A stretch of DNA of 64,000 bases, taken from Parvularia atlantis (Eukaryota; Opisthokonta; Rotosphaerida). The stretch spans positions 1 to 64,000 of the forward strand of contig CALSCO010000133.1 in the NCBI GenBank assembly GCA_943704415.1. The letters are read 5' to 3'. The position numbers and the translations under genes are program-made. Of the stretch, positions 23,784 through 33,801 are shown in pieces. A model generated the notes under the pieces. It was not told the DNA's origin. It did not search any database and worked only from the letters and a program-made list of their open reading frames with translations. Each line of letters starts with the position of its first letter. Within the stretch, counting starts at the first letter, position 1.

Positions 23784-24047
23784 AAGAGAACGGTTGCGAC
23801 AGAAGCAGCGGTGCGGCAGACGCGAGCGAGCGTGTGACCGGCAACCGCAGACAGAGGGTAACGGCTAAACATATGTACAAAAGTATAAGAAGGAGTTTCA
23901 TTAGGCTCAGTCCGAGTGGCACAAGTCATTTTCACCGTGGCACATCCCGGCTAAACTTAAGTGCACAATTGATGCGAGCGTCAGCCCGACTGTAATGACA
24001 GTTATCACTGCAGCTGTAACCGTGTGACTCTAAGGCTTGTCTTTTAG
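23784..24047. promoter_or_regulatory. upstream region of the ATPase gene with TATA-like element
   Basis: This low-GC stretch has no gene. On the minus strand it holds CTTATACTTTTGTAC (rc of about 23875-23889), a TATA-like sequence lying about 330 bp upstream of the likely ATG. Otherwise I see nothing in it. Confidence 0.3.
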
Positions 24048-24413
24048 TCTCAGCGTTCGTGCACATACGTATACAGTGAGCCGGTCACGAGCGCCGAGGC
24101 GGCCGCGGTGCTGCCGGGCTGTCGTCGAAGAGGTCGATGTTCTCCATGTCGTCGTCCTCGTCTGGCGGCTGTGGGCCCGTGCACGCAACGGGCAGCGTCA
24201 GCCGGCGGTCGCACAGCCGGGGCAGCACACGCGCACGTCAAACTGGTTCAGCTCCATGTCCTGCGCGACGCTCGCGTACCCAGCCAGGTGGCTGAGGTGC
24301 CGCTGGCGGTACCACCACACGAGCGCGACGGCGCCGAGAATCGCCGCGACCGTCAGGCTGCCCAGCACGCTCCACTTGACCACATTGAAGGCCGCGGCCG
24401 TGGGCGCTGCCGT
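24048..24413. repeat. right-hand copy of the receptor 3'-end direct repeat
   Basis: From AGTCTCAGCG (24048) to the stalk-coding CGGCCGTGGGCG, this matches the left-hand copy at 21186-21745, with about half a dozen base differences and two small indels visible by eye. It includes the functional last exon and intron of the receptor gene. Confidence 0.9.
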
Positions 24414-26454
24414 CGATGTTGGGCTTGCTGTTGGGCTTGCGCTTGCGGTTGCTGTTGCGCTTGCGCTTGCGGTTGCTGTTGGGCTTGCTGTTGGGCTTGC
24501 TGTTGGGCTTGCTGTTGCCGTCGCCGTCGTGCTCGCACTCGTAGTCGCACTCGCGCTGGCAGTTGCCGTCGCGGTCGCGGTCACGCTCGCGGTCGCGGTC
24601 ACGCTCGCGGTCGCGGTCACGCTCGCGGTCGCGGTCACGCTCGCGGTCGCAGTGGCGGCAATGTACAGCTCAGCTCCGCGCAGGAGGACGCCGTGGATGG
24701 TCGCCGTCGCGGGCTCGTCCGCGGCATCGTTGACGAGCGTCACGCCCACACGCGCCCGCCCGCTCCCCAGCGGCACCTGGATCGCCCGTGGCAGGTCGTC
24801 TGCGCCCGTGTCGGAGATCTGCGAGGCGAGGGCCGGGTCAGTGGGCCACACTGCCACGCGCGAGACGCACCAGCGCGCCAGGGGCCAGCTCGACCCCGTT
24901 CAGCGTCAGCTGCACGCCTTGGTACCACGCGCGCGCGCGCACAGACAGCAGGAGCACGGCAGCGGCAGCGGTGGCGTCACTGACCGCGAGCTGCAGCGTG
25001 AGCGTGCTCTCGCACTCGGCGCTGACTTGGCTGACGAGGCGCCCGTCAGCCAGCTCGACGCTGTCGACCGCTCGAGCGATCAGCAGCGCGAGGAGCACGC
25101 GCGAGCACGTACGATGTCGTGCAGAAGGACGAGTTGCGGCAGGGCGCGTACGCCATCCCGGTAAAGTTGCCGCCCTCAGGCCGCTCGTTCCACAGGCACG
25201 CCCGCGGGCCCGCGCTCAGCACAAGCGCGTCGCGGCTGGACAGTAGCGCCTGCAGGTCGACCTCCTCGTAGTCGCCGTCGACCGTGTCGTCGCGGCCGCA
25301 GTTCATGCGCTCGACGACGACCGCGTCGGCAATGCCGTCCGGGTGGCAGCCGGTTGCGGGCACGGTGCCGTGCACGCGCCAGCGTTGCGGCGGTTGCCCA
25401 AGCGTGCACCCGACGTCAAGCGGGTCCGGCGAAACCCAGCTGTCGCGGCAGGCGTACGGGGCCGTGCACGGGTCCTCGGGCGGGCCGAGTGCCACAGGCT
25501 CGACGGAGCGCACGCAACACACCGCCGGGTCGACTGTCGAGTTGTACGAGCGCCACGCCGCGGTCATGCTCGACGCGGTCGTGTCGAGCGGCTCGTACAA
25601 CATCACGACGCCCGGGCGTGGCCGCAGCACGACGCGCACAGCCGCTGCGCCCGCGCACGTGGCCTCCACCTCGGGCACGACCTCGCTGTCCGAGCACTCG
25701 CGACACGAGCAGTCGACGCCGACCCAGCGGGGCTCGCAGCGGCACGCGGTCATGTGCGTGGGCGAGGCGGGTGGCGCGCCACGGACGCAGACGACGGGCG
25801 TGGGCGTGGCAGTCGGCGTGCGCGGGGGTGTCGGTGCGGCTGCACGGCCGGGTGAGACCTGCGCCGGATACGACGCGGCACGTGTGACGCACCGGTCCGC
25901 GGTGTCGGCACGGGCGTCGGCTGAACGCACGCGCTGCCCGCTGGCGCACACGGGCAGTCGGGCGAGTACGCGACGACGGGGAAGACGATGTCGAGCACGT
26001 CTTCATCGTACAGGACCTTGCCGGGCAGCTGGCACTGGTCAAAGACGTCGTCGCTGCACGTGATGTGTGTGAGGCGCTGGCATCGCCGTCGCCCATCGCG
26101 CGCCATGGGGGCGCACCGCAGCGAGAGGCACACGGGCGGCGTCTGTGGGCACGCAGGGAACTCTTGCGCGCACAGCAGCGCGACGACAAGCGCCTGGCAC
26201 CGCGCGCGCGCCGCGGCTGTGTCGCTGCTGTTGTCGGCGGGCTGCACGGCTGCCTCGCTCAGCAGCAGCAGCGCGGCGTCGATGCGCGCGTCGCCCTCGG
26301 CCGCGCCCGCCGTCGAGTTGGTCGGCAGCTGCGCCGACGTGCAGTGCGCGCTCGCCCCCACCGCCGCGCACGGCCCCGCCGCCGCCGCCGCCGTCCGCGC
26401 CAGCGCCGCGGCGCACGCGAGCAGTACGATGACAGCATGGCCTGCTGTCATCAT
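24085..26454 (-). CDS. type I membrane protein with Frizzled-like cysteine-rich domain and mucin-like stalk
   Basis: This is a surface protein. The signal peptide begins MMTAGHAVIVLLACAAALA (26454), followed by a cysteine-rich domain. The series CQALVVALLCAQEFPACP, VCLSLRCAPMA, RRRCQ, ITCSDDVFDQC resembles the second half of a Frizzled CRD. Next come a Thr/Pro linker, an EGF-like patch (ACRCEPRWVGVDCSCRECS), a large extracellular region with many cysteines, and a Thr/Ala/Ser-Pro stalk built from tandem repeats. A single membrane helix follows (VLGSLTVAAILGAVALVWWY) and a short acidic tail. The last intron (24169-24236) uses GTGCGC and CTGAC and joins ELNQFD to PPDEDDDMENIDLFDD, with the stop at 24085-24087. 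The Frizzled assignment is tentative, and there is no seven-helix domain. Confidence 0.75.
24562..24655. repeat. 18-bp minisatellite encoding a mucin-like stalk
   Basis: About five tandem copies of CGCTCGCGGTCGCGGTCA encode TATASV repeats on the minus strand of the receptor gene. Neighbouring 12-bp GTTGGGCTTGCT-type units (24418-24520) encode TASP-like repeats. Repeat number is likely variable. Confidence 0.85.
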
Positions 26455-26571
26455 GGTTGTATAGATGTAATTGAAAAAGGTGCTCACCGCGGCTCGGAGT
26501 CCGCCCCACCTGTCGCCAGCCTCGCACCGCAGCCGCCCCCTCTTGGGCCCGCCCTGCACCACACGGCGGCG
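26455..26571. promoter_or_regulatory. divergent promoter between receptor and SulP genes
   Basis: There are 117 bp between two divergent starts. The part nearest the receptor gene is AT-richer (TGTATAGATGTAATTG). No named element is certain. Confidence 0.35.
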
Positions 26572-29300
26572 ATGAGCGACGAGAAGCAGGGCCTACTTTC
26601 GGGCGCGCCGCGTGCGTTGCGTTGCCGCGCGCGCGCTCTGTCCCCGTGACCCCCGTCTGAGTCACGCGTCGCAGCCGCGCCGTACGACCTGCCCGTGGTC
26701 AACACGGTGCAGCAGCAGGACGACCCGCGCGGTGCGCGCGGCAGCGGCGCTGTTACCGTGACGGCGGGCTGCTGACGGCGCGGCACACACCCAGAGACCG
26801 GCACGATCGACGAGTCGTTTGTGGAGGAGACGGACGACGAGCAGCTGTTGCAGCGCCGCAAGACGCTCTGGCTGCGCGCGCGCTACTACTTCCCCGTGCT
26901 CGCGTGGCTGCCCGACTACAAGCTGAGCTACCTACTCAATGACTTCATCGCGGGCTCGTCCGTCGCGTTTATGATCATCCCCCAGGGCATCTCCTACGCC
27001 AGCCTCGCGTCCCTACCCGCGCAGTACTCGGTCTACGGCCTCTACGGCGCCTTCTTCCCGCTGATCGTCTACTCGATCTTCGGCACGTCGCGGTGCGTGC
27101 GCCTGGCGCGCGTGCGCTGCCTGCGCCTGATATCGCCCCCCTCCCCGCGCGCCCCGCGACTGCAGGCAGATGAGCATCGGACCAGAGGGTGCGCGGCGCG
27201 CGGCGCCTGCCACGCGCACTGACGCTGCCGCACACTGCCGCCAGCCGTCGTCGCGCTGCTCACGGGCGAGACCGTGCGCTCGGTCGGCGACGACGACGCC
27301 GAGGCCAAGCTGGTGCTGATCGGCGTGCTCAACTTCCTCGTGGGCGTGTTCACGCTCGTCATGGGCCTGTTCCGCCTCGGCTTCCTCGACGTCATCTTCT
27401 CGCGCGCGACCAACCGCGGCTTCATCACGGGCGTGGCCGCCGTGGTCATGACCGAGCAGCTGGTGGGCTTCTTCGGGCTGTGCCGTGTCGTCGACGGCGT
27501 GTGCAAGGTTGACGAGGCCTACAGCGAGACCACGCCCCTCGGCAAGCTCATCTTCGTGCTCAAGCACCTGGGCGATACGCAGTGGCTGCCGACCGTCTTC
27601 AGCCTGTGCGCCTTCGGCTACATGCTCCTCATGGACACGCTCAAGCGCAAGTTCACCGGGCTCACCTTCCTCAAGTTCGTGCCTAACATCCTCATTGTCG
27701 TGCTCGTGTCCATCTTCTTCTCGTGGGTGCTCGACCTCAAGACCACGACGACGATGGACTTTTTCAAGAACCTGCAGCCGGGCTTTCAGCCGCCGCGCTT
27801 CCCGCAGGCGCGCCGCGCTCGCCGTGCGCCTCCTGCGGGCCCGCGGTCTGACTTCACGCGCGCAGTTCACGTCCGAGAACCTCGCACGGCTCGCTCCGAG
27901 CGCCGTCGTGATCGTCATTGTGGGCTTTGTCGAGTCGATCATCGTCGGCAAGACCATGGCCGCGCGGCACAAGTGCGCTCGCCCGCGCGCGTGCGTCGCG
28001 CGTGCACTGACACGGCTGCCCAGCTACGCCCTGTCGGACAACCGCGAGCTGGTCGCGTTTGGCGCGTCCAACCTGTTTGCGTCACTCTTTGGCGCGTACT
28101 CGTCCTTCGGCTCTATGCCGCGCACGCGCGTGCGTTGGAGCGCCCGAGCGCACCGGCGCGCTCGTGGCTCACGGCCGGCGGCGCAGATGAACGACGCCGC
28201 GGGCGCCAAGACGCAGATGGCCGGCTTCATCACCGCGACGTACGTCTTCTTCGCCATCATGTTTATGCTGCCCGCCTTTGAGTACCTGCCCAAGGCGTGC
28301 CCGGCTGCGCGCGCCCAGCGTGACGTGGTCGTGCTGACGCGGCGTCTGCAGGCGACGGCGTCGGCGATCGTCATGTTTGCGGCGTACAGTCTGCTCGAGG
28401 CGCACGACCTCATCTTCTTCTACCAGGTGCGCAGCTGAGCGCGGCCTTGCGTGGCCCCACGCGCCCGCGCGTCGCGGCAGATCCGCGCGTGGTTCGACAT
28501 CGTCGTCGCCCTGTCGTGCTTCCTTGTGACGTGCGCGCCGGCCGCGCAACGCACGCGCTCACGTAACACGCCCGCGCCGGCCCGCCCAGCTACATCATCG
28601 GCGTCGAGGTCGGCGTGTTCTTCACCCTGGCGATCTGTATTGGCCTGCTCGTCAAGACCGTGACGAAGGACGCGTTCCTGCCCATGGGCTTCGTAGCGTC
28701 GGTGCGCGCTCGCGGCTGTGCATGGCCCGGTTTGACCGTCTGACGGCGCTTACGCTCCCCGCAGTCCAACACGTTCCAGCCGCTGAGCCCGCGCAACCCC
28801 GAGGTCAAGTGGGTCGACGGCATTCTCATCATCCAATTCCTGGTGCGGCGCGTGCGGGTGTGCCAGTCCAGCGTCGGGCTCACCGTGCGCCTCACACAGG
28901 ACTCGATGTACTACGCCAACTCGGGCCTGTTCAAGGAGCGCCTGCGCCGCCTCGAGCTGTTTGGCTCGCTCGGCGTGCACCCGGGCAGCGAGGTGCGCGA
29001 CGACAAGCTCACGGCGGTCGTGTTCGACTTTGCGCGCATGCCGACGATCGACACGAGGTGCGGCTGCCCGCCGTGCGCTTTGGACGCGCATGATGAGCGC
29101 GCGCCCGCGAACGCAGCGCCCTGGCGATGCTGCAGGAGGTGTTTGCCGACTACAACAACCGCAACATCAGCGTGCTGGCCGTGCAGATGGACGACCACGT
29201 GCACGAGCTGATGGACCGCGCGCACATCAGCGAGCTGCTCAAGTACGGCCGCAACTTTGGCTCGATCCAGGAGGCGGTGAGCTTTGTCAAGAACTCGTAA
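26572..29300 (+). CDS. SulP/SLC26-type anion transporter with STAS domain
   Basis: This is a membrane anion (sulfate-type) transporter. After a cytosolic N-terminus (MSDEKQGLLSGAPR, two introns, RYYFPVLAWLPDYKLSYL) comes the SulP signature region DFIAGSSVAFMIIPQGISYA, ASLPAQYSVYGLYGAFFP and QMSIGPEG. Further helices include FITGVAAVVMTEQLVGFFGL, a SAVVIVIVGFVESIIVGKTM motif and NRELVAFGASNLFASLFGAY. The C-terminal STAS domain contains VVFDFARMPTIDTRS, MLQEVFADYNNRNISVLAVQ and ends AVSFVKNS-stop. The serine after IDT matches the position often phosphorylated in STAS folds. Roughly ten introns of the local type are needed. Substrate specificity cannot be read from the sequence. Confidence 0.95.
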
Positions 29301-29434
29301 CGTATGCTCTGGCGTGTGTACGTGCATGCAAGCCCTTTGTTGGGTGCGCGAAACCAACTTGGCAAAACGGAACGGCAACAAGAAAAAGAAAGGGACAGCT
29401 CTGGCCGAAGCTCTGGCCGCGTTCGCAGCGGCGT

Positions 29435-31228
29435 CTAGAGCATGAGGGCCGAGACGAGAGCGCACAGGACGCTCGCGATCGCAACCAGCAGCGCCGGCAC
29501 GCGCGAGGCCGCCGCATCGCTGGTCGGCGTGGGCGTCGCCGACGGCGTCGGGCCCGGGTTGAGCGAGGCCGGGAGGAGCACCGTGTCAATCGAGTAGCTG
29601 CTCGGCGGCACGGCGTCAGCAACGGCGCCGCGGCACACGCGCGAGCCCGCAGCGACACGCACACGTAGCCGTTCTGGGCGATCGAAGTCTGGATGAGGTA
29701 GACGCCAGCCTTGGACGCACCGCTGCGGACCTCAATCGGCTGCGTGGTCGTGCTCGTGGGCGTCTTGACGACGAGCTGCTCGCCGGTCGCGACGGTCGCA
29801 TACGAGCCGGCGGGCGCTGCGCCGAGCTTGTTGGCGTTCGTCCCCACCAGGTTCTGCGTCACCACGTGCAGCTTGAGCACCGTCTCCAGTTGCGCCGCCG
29901 TCAGGCCGGCGACGGCCGAGGCGGCGGCTTGGAAGGCCTCGTTCGTCGGCAGGAACACGGTCGAGAACGTGTTGAAGTCGGTCAGGCGGTCGTACAGGGC
30001 GGTCGCGTTCTGCTGCAGGTACTGCAGGAACGTGGTACCACCGAGGCCCAGCGCAATTTTCTCGAGCGTCAGCTGGATGTTGGTCGGGATGAGCACACCG
30101 TCGAGCCCGTGGATCACGCCCGAATCGGTGATAAAGTCCACGAGCTGCACGCCACCGACGGTCGGCGCAATGGTGCGCGGCGAGGTGAAGCGCGCGTACG
30201 ACGTCGCCTGCGCGACGTACGTGGTCGGGTTGACCCTGAGCTCGAGCGGCTGCGAGTCGGCCGCGCCGGTCGGCGGCACGGTCGGGTCCACGCCCAGAAT
30301 CGTGCTGACGTTGAGGCCCGAGTTGAATTTGCCGCTGAAGAGCAGCGTCTGGCTGAAGAGCATGGTGTAGCCGGGCGTGGGCGGGAAGTGGTACTGCAGG
30401 ATCAAGTTGAACAGCTGCTTGCCCTCGTCGGTGTCGGTCAGGTAGCCGGCCGCGCCCTGGCCAAAGGACGCGAGCAGATTGGTGATTGAGGTGTCGGTCG
30501 GAACGAGGAAGGTCACGCCCTCGAGCCCATTGAGCTGATCGCGCACGGTCGGGTTGCCGTTGATGCCGGTGGCGATCTGGCTGAAGGCGGGAACGCTCGA
30601 CAGCACCTCGGAGATCTTACGCGCGGGCGCAAACTGGTTGTTGATCAGGTGGATCACGCCGTTGTTGCACGCGATGTCGCCTTGGACGATCTGGCGGCGC
30701 GCGTCCGTGTCCGAGGGCAGGGCTCTGTCGCGCATGGGTGCCGTCAGTGCCGCAGTTTCGCAAAGGGACGCAACGTGGCGCGTACCCCGTGGCCGTGATG
30801 TACTTGGTCGCGCCGACCGTGAACACGCGCAGCGGCAGCGGCGCCTTGGTGGTGGGCACGCCGAGGCCAGCGGGTGCCTGGCCCTGCTTGGAGTTGGTCG
30901 TGTCGCTGCTGTAGATGACCTTGCCGTTGACGAGCTCGCCCAGCGGGAACGTGCCCTGGAGCGACGCGTGCAGCAGCAGCACGACGGCGAGCGAGCCGAC
31001 GTTGGCGTCCTGCGGGAGGAAGAAGGTGCCGTTCTGCGTCGCGAGGATGTTCTCGAACGCGTTGGCGAGCGTCTGCAGGGCCGTGTCGTCGCCGTTCTTG
31101 TACGCGTCCACGACCTGGAAGAAGGCGATGGTGTCGGTGAGGTTGCGCGCCGTCACGAGGCAGTTCTCGGCGCGGGCGACGCCGGCCAGCGCAAGCAGCG
31201 CGACGAGGGCGAGCGCGACGACGGCCAT
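29435..31228 (-). CDS. secreted or GPI-anchored fasciclin (FAS1) domain protein
   Basis: This is a cell-surface adhesion-type protein. The signal peptide MAVVALALVALLALAGVARA (start 31226-31228) is followed by three FAS1-like units. The first runs from about 31130 (TIAFFQVVDAYKNGDDT); the second contains RKISEVLSSVPAFSQ and TFLVPTDTSITNLLASFGQG; the third contains TLEKIALGLGGTTFLQYLQ and VFLPTNEAFQAAA. Two H-box-like strands end the domains (NGVIHLINNQFAPA and SGVIHGLDGVLIPT). After an intron near 29600-29665 the protein ends with a Pro/Thr linker and the hydrophobic tail VPALLVAIASVLCALVSALM, as expected for a GPI signal (inference). Two introns are visible. It converges on the SulP gene, 134 bp between stops. 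Confidence 0.93.
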
Positions 31229-31495
31229 TCTGCGCGCACGCGCGTTGTGCCTCGTCAGTGTGGCACAGCGACCGGGCGGAGAACGACAGACACGAGGCGA
31301 GCAGGCGCACCGCACGGATCAGGCGGATATCGGCACCACAAAAGTCCCCCCAACGAGCGCACACGACGCTCTGCTCGCCGCGCTGCACGACGCGCTGCGC
31401 CCTGCCCGCGCCCTGCCCGCGCCCTGCGCCCGAAAAAAGGGGCAAGTGGCGTGAGGCACACGTCCACGTGGCCGCAAAACCGTGACGCTTCGGCC

Positions 31496-33689
31496 ATGCT
31501 GTGTGCACGATGCGGGCGCGCCGACAACGACGCGGGCGCGCCGGCCGGGCTCGTGGGCGACACGTTCGGGCACTACGAGTGCGCGGCGTGCGCGCCGCCG
31601 ACGGGGCTGCGTCGGCGCTACGCGATTACGTGGTGTGTGCTGCCTGCTCGCGTCTAAGGCTTGGCGCTGATGTGTCGCCGCGCGCACAGGGTCGACCTGG
31701 TCCGCCTCGCGCTGTACAACCTGCTCGCGGCCGACGGCACGACGGCGCCCGGCGCGGCGCCCAAGCGCTTCTTCCGGTGGCGCGAGGACATCTGCGATTG
31801 GATCGACCGCCACTGGGACGTCATCACGCCCGGCAAGGTGCGCACGGCCACCTGGGGCAACACGGTCGCGTCGTACCTGTCGCAGAAGCAGGACCTGTGC
31901 GTGCGGCGCTCGGAGGACGTGCGCACGCTTACCTGCTCGGTGCTCAGGCACTTTGCCTCGGGCGTCGCGGTGCACGGCGGGCCCGGCTGGTGGACGCTCA
32001 AGCGCTTTGAGCCGCCGCAGCGACCGCCCAACACGGCGCTCCTGGGCGGGCCGTCGGTCAAGGTCGAGACACCCGCGGCCACAGACGAAGCGCGCGCTGC
32101 ACCCAAGCGCGTGCGGAAGAGAGCGTCGGCTGACGCGGCACTACCGTCGTCGGGCGTGTGCAGCAGCTGCGGGAAGAGGCTCACCGGCGGCAAGGTCAAG
32201 AGCGAGGACGCGGCAGGCCGGTGCAGCGACTGCCTCGCGTCGGCCGCCATACGCGCACCTGCACCTGCGCATGCGCGGCCGAAGCTGAAGCGCGTCAAGA
32301 CGGAGCCGCCCAGCGAGGCTACTGACGGGCCGCCAGAGACACCGCCGCCGGCGCGCGCCGAGGCCGCGGCGAGCGAGGAGCGGCTGCAACTGAAGAGGCC
32401 GATCGTTCTGCCAGCCGCGGCCCCGCCCGCCGATGCGCGACCGATGACCGAGGCCGACGAGGCCGACGCGATCACGCGGCTCGAGGCACTCCAGCGGCCG
32501 CTCGACCCGGCCGCGGCGCGCTTCCTGCGCAAGCTCAAGCTGCGCGCGGTGTGCCACGTAGCGCGCATGCATGGCGCGATGTTGCTGACGCACCTGCGTG
32601 GTGCAGCTGCGACGCGGTGTCGGTCAGCCGCTGTTTGACCTGGACGAAGCCGTGCGCGAGCAATACCCGCCCGCGGCCCTGGCAGCGAGTGTCACGGCCG
32701 CTGTGCGACCGCCACCGCGGCCGGCGCGGCCGGTGCACGATGCGGCGCTGCGCAACGAGCTCGACCGGTACAGCACGCGCGCACACGCCGCGCTGCCGTT
32801 TGAGAGCAAGGCGGCGGCCGTGGACGAACGACCCGTGGTACTGCACACGTTCCGCCGCCGCCTGCTGGGCGCCGAGGGCTTGCGGCGGTGCCTGCTCGTG
32901 GACCCGGTGCGCCTGCGACAGTTGCGATGGCAGCGACTGACGCCGCGTGACGTGCAGGACGAGGGCGACGTCGTCTCGCCGTACACGTTCCGCCGGCTCA
33001 AGCCGTTCATCCGGCGCGACCTGTGCCTCGCGGGCAGCGAGGACGGCAGCGCGGTCGCCGTGCCGCACAAGCTCGCTATCCTGCGCGCCGTCTGCCCGCA
33101 GTGCGTGCGGCCCCAGGCGCCCAAGCGCCCACTCACACGCCTCGGCACGCGCAGCGAAGTGCACCCAGTCGACTACCAGTACTTCCGCCCCGAGCACCTC
33201 GGCCAGGTCAACGCCCTGCTCGAGACGTTTTTCTGGCCCGGCATCAACAGTGCGCTCCGGCGCGCATCGCCCGCGCTCTGAGGCTCACCTTTGGCCGCAG
33301 TGCAAGACGCGCTCGAGTACCCGGACTTTACGGTCGTCGTGTGCTACCGGCGCCTCGTGATCGGCTGCGCGTTCATGACCCCGGGCGCGTACATCTCGTA
33401 TGTGGCCGTGCACCCGGACTGGCGCGGCGCGGGCATCGCCACGTTCATGATCTACCACCTGCTGCAGGTGCGGCAGCCGCTCTGGGCGCGTACGCGCCTA
33501 ACCGACGTTGTGCAGACGTGCCAGGGCAAGGACGTGACGCTGCACGTCTCGGCCAACAACCCGGCCATGTTCCTCTACCAGAAGTTTGGCTTCAAGCCCG
33601 AGGAGTTTATCGTCAACTTCTACGACAAGTACTACCCGGAGCTCTCGGCCGAGTCCAAGAACGCGCTGTTGGTGCGGCTGCGGCGTTAA
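31496..33689 (+). CDS. KAT14: KAT14/CSRP2BP (ATAC2) acetyltransferase-family ATAC subunit
   Basis: This is a nuclear protein of the ATAC histone-acetyltransferase complex. The start MLCARCGRAD begins a zinc-binding CxxC region. A winged-helix-like segment follows (RWREDICDWIDRHWDVITPG with ATWGNTVASYLS), then a second CSSCGKRL cysteine pair and a Pro/Ala-rich linker. The conserved core contains TFRRLKPFIRRD, DYQYFRPEHLGQVNALLETF and FWPGI. The C-terminal GNAT domain has YPDFTVVVCYRRLVIGCAFM, HPDWRGAGIATFMIYHLLQ (the acetyl-CoA loop RGAGIA), GKDVTLHVSANNPAMFLYQ and FGFKPEEFIVNFYDKYYPEL, ending LVRLRR-stop, very close to the animal protein. Introns fall inside the GNAT domain. It is divergent from the FAS1 gene (267 bp). 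A tandem duplication follows its stop. Confidence 0.95.
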
Positions 33690-33797
33690 GTGGGGCAACT
33701 GTACGACTCCAAGATGCACACATGACACACTCAGGCTGTGCGCTGCTGGTGCGGCTGCGGCGCTAGACAAGCTGTACGACTGTAAAAATTGCACACA
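33663..33797. repeat. imperfect tandem duplication of the KAT14 3' end
   Basis: Bases 33663-33721, covering the last codons (ALLVRLRR), the stop and about 33 bp of 3' UTR, recur at 33740-33797 with scattered differences. The second copy encodes the same eight residues followed by a TAG instead of TAA. It ends 5 bp from the stop of the convergent RBR gene. Confidence 0.9.
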
Positions 33798-33801
33798 ATG
33801 G

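Larger units (their letters stand above)
21746..24047. mobile_element. candidate inserted element of lower GC content carrying an ATPase gene
   Basis: This 2.3-kb block is clearly less GC-rich than its surroundings, encodes one long apparently intronless reading frame, and sits exactly between two direct copies of the receptor-gene 3' end. The left boundary is where similarity to the receptor stalk stops (21745) and the right boundary is where the shared AGTCTCAGCG begins (24048). I find no terminal inverted repeats, no transposase or polymerase gene and no poly(A) tail, so the class is unknown. It may instead be a transferred gene trapped by a local duplication. Confidence 0.45.

Noticed and set aside
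21746-24047. Terminal inverted repeats or a transposase in the ATPase element
   Set aside because: I compared the two ends on both strands by eye and found no inverted repeat, and only one gene is present.
24540-24660. Repeat array considered as CRISPR
   Set aside because: Units are directly tandem without spacers and are translated as part of the receptor stalk.
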